From Thermoleophilia bacterium (GTDB taxonomy: Bacteria; Actinomycetota; Thermoleophilia; Gaiellales; Gaiellaceae): a stretch of DNA of 58,300 nt. The DNA lies in assembly GCA_009694305.1 (NCBI GenBank), contig SHVL01000011.1, forward strand, positions 1 through 58,300, given 5' to 3'. The position numbers and the translations under genes are program-made. Of this stretch, positions 52,141 to 58,300 are shown in pieces. The notes under the pieces are model-generated. The model saw only the letters and a list, made by a program, of their open reading frames with translations, was not told the DNA's origin and searched no databases. How positions within the stretch are numbered: the first letter of the stretch is position 1; every line of letters starts with the position of its first letter.

Positions 52141-53615
52141 GCCGCGTTGCCCCTGGTCTCGTCGTCGCTCGCGGTAAACCACTCCGCGAGCTGCTGGTGG
52201 TCGATCGCTTCGCGGTGCTGCGTGCCGACGATACGGCCACGGTTCATGACGACGATTCGGTGCGAGATTGACAAGAGCTCCTCGAGGTCGCTCGACGTGA
52301 TGAGTATGGTGACGCCGCGTCGGGCGTGGCTGACGAGCACCTCCCTCAACTTGAGGCTCGCCTGTACGTCGAGGCCGCGCGTCGGGTAGGCCAACAGGAG
52401 AAGCTTCGGATCTTGCTCGCAGGCTGCTGCGACGATCATCTTCTGCTGGTTGCCGCCCGAGAGCTGATCTCCGCGGTGCCTCGGGTGTGATGGCCGGACG
52501 TCGTAGTCGCTCAGGACAGACGGCAGCCGCGTGAGTGTCTCGCGCCCGAGCGCGTACTCGAAGTGATCGGAGATCGAGAACGTCGGGATGATCCCGTGAC
52601 GCTGGCGGTCGCCTGAGACGAGCTTCACGCCACGTTCGAAGCGCTCCCGGTATGAGAGCGCGGTCAGATCTGTGCCCTCGAGTTCGACACGGCCAGCGCC
52701 CGTGTGGCGGAGACCTGCGATCGCCTCGAGGAGTTCGAACTGCCCATTGCCGTCCACGCCTGCAATGCCGACAATCTCCCCTGCCCTGACCTCGAATGAG
52801 ACGTTATTGATGACTGTCTGCTTGGACTCGTTGACAGCGGAGAGGTCAGCCACGACGAGCATCCGCTGATCCTGTGGCTCAGAGACCTCGATCTCGTCAA
52901 CGAGCCGCACACCGAGCATCTCCATCGCAAGATCGCTGTTCGATGGCACCGTCGACCGATCGTGGCTGGCGACGTTCCGTCCATGCCGGAGCACCGTCAG
53001 ACGGTCAGCGATCGTCCGTGCTTCGTCGAGCCGATGGGTGATCAGGAGGATGGCGATCCCGCTCTCGGCGAGTTCGCGTACCTTCTCCAGAAACCCCGCG
53101 ACCGCAGTGGGGCTCAGCAAGCTGGTCGGCTCGTCCAGCAACAACACGCGCGGCTTCTGCGCCAGCGCACGGGTAAGTGCGATCCGCTGACGCTGCGGCA
53201 TTTCGAGGTTCCGCACCGGGATGTCGAGCGGCGCGGCGAGTGTGTACTCCGTTTGGACGGCTTCGATGCGCTTGCGAAGGGTGCGATTCGCCGACTCGCG
53301 AAGCGCGAGGCCGATGTTCTCGAGGCCGGTCATCGACGGCACAAGCATCAGCTCCTGGAAGACGGTTGCGATTCCGTGTTCCACGGACGCATGTGGATCT
53401 CCCGTCGGGATATCGCGGCCGTCGATAACGATCCGGCCCTCGTCGGGGGCGAAGCGTCCGGTAATAATGCTGACGAGTGTGCTCTTCCCCGCGCCGTTCT
53501 GCCCGAGCAAGGCGTGCACCTCGCCTCCGCGCAGCTCCAGGTTGATCCGATCGTTCGCCTGCAGCGTGCCGAAGCGCTTGCTGACGTTCTCGGCGACCAG
53601 CAGTGTCGGTGTCAT
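52137..53615 (-). CDS. BMP-type ABC transporter ATPase, two-domain (YufO/RbsA-like)
   Basis: A 492-aa double ATPase. Domain 1 has Walker A GQNGAGKSTL (about 39) and Walker B VLLLDEPTSLLSP, with signature region NLEMPQRQRIAL in which the usual LSxG is altered. Domain 2 has no canonical Walker A (IAGVDGNGQFELLEAI, as is normal for this type), signature QLSGGNQQKM and Walker B LLLLAYPTRGLD. Domain 1 thus carries the good ATP site and domain 2 the good signature, the usual asymmetry of this class. The ATG at 53615 overlaps the SDR stop (ATGA). Confidence 0.92.
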   Translation of the reverse strand: MTPTLLVAENVSKRFGTLQANDRINLELRGGEVHALLGQNGAGKSTLVSIITGRFAPDEGRIVIDGRDIPTGDPHASVEHGIATVFQELMLVPSMTGLENIGLALRESANRTLRKRIEAVQTEYTLAAPLDIPVRNLEMPQRQRIALTRALAQKPRVLLLDEPTSLLSPTAVAGFLEKVRELAESGIAILLITHRLDEARTIADRLTVLRHGRNVASHDRSTVPSNSDLAMEMLGVRLVDEIEVSEPQDQRMLVVADLSAVNESKQTVINNVSFEVRAGEIVGIAGVDGNGQFELLEAIAGLRHTGAGRVELEGTDLTALSYRERFERGVKLVSGDRQRHGIIPTFSISDHFEYALGRETLTRLPSVLSDYDVRPSHPRHRGDQLSGGNQQKMIVAAACEQDPKLLLLAYPTRGLDVQASLKLREVLVSHARRGVTILITSSDLEELLSISHRIVVMNRGRIVGTQHREAIDHQQLAEWFTASDDETRGNAA

Positions 53616-54400
53616 GCGTCGATGGTCTGACCGCCGTCGACGACGAGCGCGTGGCCCGTCACGAACGACGATTCGTCGGACGCGAGGAAGACCACGGAGG
53701 CTGCGACCTCTTCCGGCTGCGCAAGACGCGACATGACCCGGTTCAGCGCCCCGAGGGACGCCTCGGTTGCCGCCGGATCGGCGGAAGAGTCGATGAAGCG
53801 CCTGATCCGGGGTGCCTCAGTGGCTCCCGGACAGACGCAGTTGACCCGGATCGCTGGGCCGTAGTCGAGCGCCATCTGCTTGGTTAGCGCGATCACTGCG
53901 CCCTTCGAGGCGCAGTAGGCAGCGTAGGCTGGGAAGGCGAGAATGCCGAAGGTCGAGGCGATGTTCACGATGTTCCCGTGCCCGCGCTCGAGAAAGTGCG
54001 GGATGCACTCACGCGAGGTGTAGTAGATGCTCTTGAGGTTCGTCGCGATCACGTCATCCCAGTCGGACTCGACGATCTCGTGGATTCTGCCGTGGATGCC
54101 GATGCCGGCGTTGTTGACGATGATGTCGACGCCGCCGTAGCGTGCGATCGCTGTCGCAACCATCGCGGCGACGTCGCCCGCGACGCGGACGTCGGCCCGG
54201 ACGAATACGGACTCCCCGCCTGCGGCTCGGATCGACCCGACCGTCGCCTCGTTGAGCGACTCGTCGATGCCGCAGCAGACGACGTTCGCCCCTTCCGCAG
54301 CGAACGCCAGGGCGATGGAGCGTCCGATCCCCGTTCCGCTGCCGGTGACGATCGCGACGCGACCGTCGAGCCGACCGACGTCAACCGACGTGTCAGTCAC
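53612..54400 (-). CDS. Short-chain dehydrogenase/reductase (SDR), copy 2
   Basis: A 262-aa classical SDR. TGSGTGIG (about 19-26), NNAGIG (about 95), Ser in NIASTFG and AYCASKGA for the Y-x-x-x-K pair are all present, as is CPGATEAPRI. The ending FVTGHALVVDGGQ is standard. The start is taken as GTG at 54400, which overlaps the creatininase stop by 8 bases; an ATG at 54475 would add 25 residues within that gene. It is inserted between the creatininase-like and ABC ATPase genes, so it probably acts on the transported compound. Confidence 0.88.
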   Translation of the reverse strand: MTDTSVDVGRLDGRVAIVTGSGTGIGRSIALAFAAEGANVVCCGIDESLNEATVGSIRAAGGESVFVRADVRVAGDVAAMVATAIARYGGVDIIVNNAGIGIHGRIHEIVESDWDDVIATNLKSIYYTSRECIPHFLERGHGNIVNIASTFGILAFPAYAAYCASKGAVIALTKQMALDYGPAIRVNCVCPGATEAPRIRRFIDSSADPAATEASLGALNRVMSRLAQPEEVAASVVFLASDESSFVTGHALVVDGGQTIDA

Positions 54401-55268
54401 GCCGTTGCCAGGAATCAGGATCGAGCCTGACCGATGAGCGCGCACTATCCCCGTAGTCGTGGCTCCGGTACTCATCGAGCGCGGTGACGATGCCGGTCAC
54501 CGCAGCCTCGAACAGGCGAGCGCCGAGCTTCGCATCGGCGAGCGTGGCGTCACCCATCACCCCTGTCGGGAAGAGCTTCTCGATGTCGTAGCCCAGCGAG
54601 ACGTTGCCGGCGTCGTTGAGGTCCCGGCCCGCGCTCGAGATGCCGAAGTGGCGCTTCGGGTCGACGTAGTCGGCGACGGCAAGGTCCATCTTGACCAGCT
54701 CCGGATGGAGGTGGAGCTGGATCGAGGTCTCGAACTCGCCGCCATGCATCTCGCCGCCGATACCGGTGACGCGCTCGTCCGCGAACACCTTGCGGCAGAA
54801 ATCGATGTAGTGCAGGTAGAGGATCGGGACGCCGTGCCGGGCGGCGCACTCGCGGACTGCGAGCTGGCCCACCGGGCGGTTCGTCGCGTGACTCGACACG
54901 ATCGCAATCTTGCGGAAGCCGTGCGAGATGAGACTGCCGATGATGTCGTCGAGCAGTGCGAGCAACGTCTGAGGTCGGAGCGAGATTGTGCTCGGGAAGC
55001 TCATGTGGCTCGAGCTGTAGCCCCACCAGATCGGTGGTGCGACGACGGTGGAGTCCAGGCGTCGCGCAACGTCTTGGGCAACCGCCCAGGCAATCGCGAC
55101 GTCCGTATCGACAGGCAGGTGAGGTCCGTGCTGCTCCATTGCCCCGAGCGGGATCAGCACGAGGTAGTCGGAGTCGCGGGCCTCCTCCAGCTCCGTGTTC
55201 GTCAGTTCCTGCCAGAGCAGGCTCTGCTTCTTTCCACCTGCGCCCACACGTTCGGACTGCGGTTTCAT
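54393..55268 (-). CDS. Creatininase-family hydrolase
   Basis: A 291-aa metal-dependent amidohydrolase of the creatininase family, which opens cyclic amides (creatinine) or cleaves formamido and peptide bonds in relatives. Metal and catalytic residues are visible: Glu and His in PLGAMEQHGPHLPVDTD (about 43-59), the Asp of DTD, His in SSHATNRPVG and Glu-His in GGEMHGGEFETS (about 160). Length is slightly above creatininase's 260. The ATG at 55268 has AAAGGATGG upstream; the open frame further up is not conserved. It follows the LLM gene by 80 bases and is followed by the SDR and ABC genes. Confidence 0.88.
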   Translation of the reverse strand: MKPQSERVGAGGKKQSLLWQELTNTELEEARDSDYLVLIPLGAMEQHGPHLPVDTDVAIAWAVAQDVARRLDSTVVAPPIWWGYSSSHMSFPSTISLRPQTLLALLDDIIGSLISHGFRKIAIVSSHATNRPVGQLAVRECAARHGVPILYLHYIDFCRKVFADERVTGIGGEMHGGEFETSIQLHLHPELVKMDLAVADYVDPKRHFGISSAGRDLNDAGNVSLGYDIEKLFPTGVMGDATLADAKLGARLFEAAVTGIVTALDEYRSHDYGDSARSSVRLDPDSWQRRD

Positions 55269-55348
55269 CAGCCATCCTTTCGAACTGCGTTTCGTCGGGA
55301 CTTCAGTCGCCTCTACCCTCCGGCCGCGACGACATCCTTGTCCGCCTC

Positions 55349-56383
55349 CTACTTGAACGCAGGAATGACGCGCTCTCCAAAAAGCTCCAGCGAGCTCATC
55401 AACTTGGCTTGGTCGAGCTGAGGGCCCATACCAGCGAAGAGGATCAGCTCCTCGACGCCACATCGATCGAAGAACTTGATCTTTTCAATTGCCGTCTCAG
55501 GGCTACCGATAATGGCGTGACTCTCGACGATGTCGTCGTACGTCAGCTGCTTGAACTGCTTGATGATCGGCGCGAGGTACGCGTAGTCGGGAGTAGCTTC
55601 GGCCGCGTTCTGCTTGCCCCAGACATTCGACGCCTTACGGACGTACCACATCACGGCGTCCTGGGCTTCAGCGTACGCTTGTTCGTCGGTCGGGGCGATG
55701 TGAACCACTTCGTTGTGCGCAAGGCGCAAGTCGGGACTGCCGAAGTCGCTCTTCGCCTGGTGCCAGACATCGAAGTACCGTTCCTTCAGTACCTCGTATG
55801 GGGTCAGGTACGGGCCGATCAGACCGTTGATCCCCTTCTGCGCGATCTTCCGGATCGAGGCCTCGCTCACCGCCGGCTGCCAGAATTGCGGCAACGGCTT
55901 CGTGAACGGCTTCGGCACGAGCTCGATCTCCGGGATCTGCCAGAACTGGCCGTCGTACGAGAACCTCTCGTTCGTCAACAGACCGTTGATGATCGTGTAC
56001 GACTCCTCGAAGCGCAGGTTGGCCTCGGTGAGTGGGATGCCGAAGCCGGCGAACTCGTGCGGCTGGTTCCCGCGCCCGACTCCGACTCGGAAGCGGCCCT
56101 GGCCGAGGTGATCGAGGGTGGCGATCTGTTCTGCGACTTCGATCGGGTTGTGCCAGGGGAGGACGACTATGGCAATCCCGATGTCGATGCGCTTGGTCAT
56201 CGCAAGCGCTGTGGCAGCGAGCAGCTCAGGACACGGCCGCCCATACTCCTCGAAATGGTGCTCCGTGAACCAGTAGCAATCGAAACCGAGCCTCTCGCAG
56301 GCGACAACCTGCTCGAGAATTTCGTGGTGGCGCTCTGGTTTTCCGCGCTCCTGACTGATAACGGTTGCAACAGAGAAATCCAC
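55349..56383 (-). CDS. Bacterial luciferase-like flavin monooxygenase (LLM, copy 2)
   Basis: A 344-aa LLM, paralogous to 3374-4456 and 56832-57884. YWFTEHHFEEYGRP, VGVGRGNQPHEFAGFG, LVPKPFTKPLPQFWQPA and GINGLIGPYLTPYE are shared. The start is GTG at 56383 after AGGAGGA, giving VDFSVATVISQE, which matches the VDFSMLW start of the divergent copy. It is first in the minus-strand operon with creatininase, SDR and the ABC importer. A flavin reductase partner is not encoded in the window. Confidence 0.88.
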   Translation of the reverse strand: MDFSVATVISQERGKPERHHEILEQVVACERLGFDCYWFTEHHFEEYGRPCPELLAATALAMTKRIDIGIAIVVLPWHNPIEVAEQIATLDHLGQGRFRVGVGRGNQPHEFAGFGIPLTEANLRFEESYTIINGLLTNERFSYDGQFWQIPEIELVPKPFTKPLPQFWQPAVSEASIRKIAQKGINGLIGPYLTPYEVLKERYFDVWHQAKSDFGSPDLRLAHNEVVHIAPTDEQAYAEAQDAVMWYVRKASNVWGKQNAAEATPDYAYLAPIIKQFKQLTYDDIVESHAIIGSPETAIEKIKFFDRCGVEELILFAGMGPQLDQAKLMSSLELFGERVIPAFK

Positions 56384-56831
56384 GGTCGTCCTCCTGGTCG
56401 AGTATAAACGGCGAGCATGCGGCACCTTCGCAAGGGCCCCCCACAGCGACGTCATCGTCCGCACAGACTATTATATTCAACCCCGCCGTCACTCACAAGA
56501 TTGTCGGCTACATCGGTACGGTGCGCGACGCCGCGTCAACTTGACCTCGGGAGTGGAGTGGGTGGACGGGTTGTCCAAGACGACGAGCACGTACATCGAT
56601 CCGTCTGCCGACGAGCGGCGGCCTGCGCCGAAGGCGGTCGCAACGAGCGGCGTGATCGACTTCAGCGAGATCTACGCGGCGGTCGGGCAGCAGCGGGTGC
56701 AGGGCCGGTTCCTGCACGGGATCTTCCGCGCGCAATGGCCAGGCAGGGCAAGCCGGTGCCGAAGTGCCGGACGATCGGGGTGACGGCGCGCGGTCGCGCA
56801 GCGTAGACGACAAAGCGAACGAGGAGGCAAC
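56384..56831. other. Divergent region between LLM copies 2 and 3, with a coding-like fragment
   Basis: This 448-base gap holds the minus-strand promoter at 56470-56498. On the plus strand, 56541-56783 is an open frame with good codon character (internal segments GVIDFSEIYAAVG and GRFLHGIFRAQWPG) but no recognised family. Its TTG start has no ribosome site, and its last part (SRCRSAGRSG) looks frame-shifted. It may be the relic of another gene. The ribosome site GAGGAGG for the next gene is at its right end. Confidence 0.3.
56470..56498 (-). promoter_or_regulatory. Sigma70-type promoter for the LLM-creatininase-SDR-ABC operon
   Basis: On the minus strand TTGTGA (56493-56498) is followed by a 17-base spacer and a perfect TATAAT (56470-56475). 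It is the best promoter match in the window and stands out in a GC-rich background. Transcription would start near 56463, about 80 bases before the LLM start codon. Confidence 0.7.
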
Positions 56832-57884
56832 GTGGATTTTTCAATGCTCTGGGCTACCAGCGCGCTGCACGACCAGCCGGAAACGATCAACGAGACGATC
56901 GAGCACGCGGTCGCGCTCGAGGAGTTGGGATATGATTGCGTTTGGTTCGCGGAGCATCATTTCGGGGAGTACGGTCGCCCGTGCCCCGAGATGATGGCAG
57001 CGACGGTGGCCGCGAGGACCTCGCGGATCGACATCGGGATCGGTGTCATCGTCCTGCCGTGGCATCACCCGATCGACGTCGCGGAGCGCGTCGCGCTGCT
57101 CGACCACCTCTCGAACGGTCGCGTGCGCTTCGGCGTCGGCCGCGGTATGCAGCCGGCCGAGTTCGAGGGCTACAACATCTCGTTGTGGGAGGCGAAGGAG
57201 CGGTTCGAGGAGTCGCTCGAGGCGATCATCAACCTCTGGACGAACGACACGTACGCCCACAACGGGAAGTACTGGCAGTTCCCGGGGATCCGCCTACTGC
57301 CGAAGCCGCTGCAGAAGCCGTACCCGCCGCTCTACCAGCCGGCCCTCAGCGACACCACCGTGCGGAAGATCGTCGACCGCGGGATCAACGGCCTGATCGG
57401 GCCATTCCTGACGCCGTGGCAGCTGCTGAAGGAGAACTACTTCGAGCCGTGGAACGAGATCACCGCCGAGAAGGGGCGCACCGACCTGAAGCTCGTACAC
57501 AACGAGTTCGTGTACGTCGCGGAGACCGACGAGCAGGCGTACAGAGAGGCGAAGGAGGCGGCGATCTGGTACCCGCGTAAGGCTGGCGAGCTGTGGGCCT
57601 CGCATGACGCGAGCACGGCACCCCCGGACTACGCCTGGCTCACGCCGGTCATCGAGAAGTTCAGCAAGCTCGAGTACGACGAGATCTACAACGACCTCTC
57701 GCTCATCGGCAGCCCCGAGACGGTGATCCGCAAGCTGAAGTTCTTCGAGGACTGCGGCGTCGACGAGCTGATCTGCTTCACGCGGTTCGGGCCGCCGATG
57801 TCCCACGAGTTGGCGCTCAGGTCGAGCGAACTCTTCGCGAAGCACGTGATGCCGGAGTTCAAGCGGACACGGACTGCGAAGTAG
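56832..57884 (+). CDS. Bacterial luciferase-like flavin monooxygenase (LLM, copy 3)
   Basis: A 350-aa LLM, divergent from copy 2. CVWFAEHHFGEYGRPCPE, VGRGMQPAEFEGYN, LLPKPLQKPYPPLYQPALS and GINGLIGPFLTPW mark it as part of the same paralogous set. The start is GTG at 56832, seven bases after GAGGAGG. Length is normal. Downstream, only 3 bases after its stop, begins a broken NicX-like reading frame, so an LLM-NicX pair like that at 2197-4456 probably once stood here. Confidence 0.88.
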   Translation: MDFSMLWATSALHDQPETINETIEHAVALEELGYDCVWFAEHHFGEYGRPCPEMMAATVAARTSRIDIGIGVIVLPWHHPIDVAERVALLDHLSNGRVRFGVGRGMQPAEFEGYNISLWEAKERFEESLEAIINLWTNDTYAHNGKYWQFPGIRLLPKPLQKPYPPLYQPALSDTTVRKIVDRGINGLIGPFLTPWQLLKENYFEPWNEITAEKGRTDLKLVHNEFVYVAETDEQAYREAKEAAIWYPRKAGELWASHDASTAPPDYAWLTPVIEKFSKLEYDEIYNDLSLIGSPETVIRKLKFFEDCGVDELICFTRFGPPMSHELALRSSELFAKHVMPEFKRTRTAK

Positions 57885-57887
57885 CAC

Positions 57888-58300
57888 GACGGCGACCATC
57901 CACGACACCGTCGGCGTGATCGCGCTCGGAGAGGAGCTGAATGACCTCTTCCGCGACTACCTCGAGCTCTGCAAGCCGCGCTCGGACGAGACGTTTGCGA
58001 TCATCTACACCGCAGACAGCTGGCCCGAACAAGCCCGCCGGCCGCTACACGAACTGCCACTTCGGCCTCGCCCGAGGCGCCTCCCAGGGAAGTGCGCTTC
58101 CTCGCGGTCAGGTCGAGCGCGGCCGGCAAGCACGTCGTCTACGAGAGGCCGCTCGCTCGGCCGGGCGTTCGAGCTGGGCGCGAGCAAGGACGGCGCGCGC
58201 GTGGCCGGGCTCACCCACCCGCAGCGCTTCGAGAACTACCCCGACTTCACGCTGAAGCCGCTCGCCGGCTACCGTCACTTCACCGGCAGCTCCGAGGTGT
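57888..58300 (+). pseudogene. Broken NicX-like gene (copy 4) followed by scrambled coding fragments, to window edge
   Basis: From about 57888 to 58030 the frame reads GVIALGEELNDLFRDYLELC, then DETFAIIYTADSWPE. It matches the N-terminus of copy 2 (GEELTDLFQDYLALC, ETLALAYTTDSRPE). After that, likeness stops. A second frame near 58100-58150 reads AAGKHVVYERPLA, resembling the GKHV-cEKPLA motif of Gfo/Idh/MocA dehydrogenases. The first frame later gives FELGASKDGARVAGL and YPDFTLKPLAGYRHFTGSSE, unrecognised. The region looks like a join of gene ends after deletion; the window edge prevents a firm reading. Confidence 0.5.

Noticed and set aside
1-58300. CRISPR arrays, tRNA/rRNA genes, prophage or insertion sequences
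   Set aside because: No repeat-spacer pattern, no cloverleaf-type or rRNA-like sequence, no transposase, integrase or terminal inverted repeats were recognised.

Overview
The window is 58.3 kb of GC-rich bacterial DNA with frequent GTG and TTG starts, GGAGG-type ribosome sites and many 4-base ATGA/GTGA gene overlaps. This fits a soil actinobacterium, possibly Thermoleophilia, but no marker gene places it, so the taxonomy is inference. There are no rRNAs, tRNAs, CRISPR arrays, phage genes or transposases. The gene content is almost entirely catabolic: uptake systems plus hydrolases and flavin, iron-sulfur or molybdenum oxidoreductases that act on C-N bonds. Only one transcriptional regulator is visible.

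Layout. (1) 1-4.5 kb: end of a DMT permease, a GntR/FCD regulator, the relic of an M24 hydrolase, then minus-strand SMP-30, NicX-like dioxygenase and luciferase-like monooxygenase (LLM) genes. (2) 4.9-13.2 kb: one tight operon of hydantoinase A and B, amidohydrolase, Rieske ferredoxin, old-yellow-enzyme (OYE) flavoprotein and F420-type LLM. (3) 13.4-16.6 kb: BMP-family binding protein, second NicX-like enzyme and a bicupin. (4) 16.8-23.5 kb: cobalt-type nitrile hydratase (beta, alpha, activator), amidase, second OYE, VOC protein and a convergent F420-type LLM. (5) 23.6-34.9 kb: Liv-type ABC importer whose binding protein carries a C-terminal CHRD domain and whose LivM and LivG are one polypeptide. 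It runs directly into a molybdenum hydroxylase (CoxS, CoxL) whose FAD subunit gene is reduced to 70 codons, then an aldo/keto reductase and two ACMSD-like amidohydrolases. (6) 35-42.8 kb: second BMP-family binding protein; a minus-strand cluster of EamA permease, isochorismatase-type hydrolase, creatinase-like M24, alpha/beta hydrolase and another M24; then an aspartate-dehydrogenase-like gene and RidA. (7) 43-50 kb: intact FAD subunit of a molybdenum hydroxylase, second bicupin, second amidase, EamA permease, small unknown protein, third NicX-like enzyme, SDR. (8) 50-57.9 kb: minus-strand operon of LLM, creatininase-family enzyme, SDR and a complete BMP-type ABC importer lacking a binding protein, behind a good promoter; a divergent LLM; and a broken NicX-like gene at the right edge.

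How it may work together. Importers (Liv and BMP type) and EamA permeases would move small N-containing organic compounds. The molybdenum hydroxylase, LLM, OYE, Rieske and NicX-like enzymes would oxidise or open N-heterocyclic rings. Hydantoinase, creatininase, creatinase-like M24, amidase, isochorismatase-type, alpha/beta and RidA proteins would finish off lactam, ureido, amide and imine products to ammonia and carboxylic acids. The parts list overlaps the nicotinate (Nic), pyrimidine (Rut) and creatinine/N-methylhydantoin routes but matches none of them. Most families occur two to four times, suggesting duplicated, diverged catabolic modules. The substrate cannot be read from the sequence.
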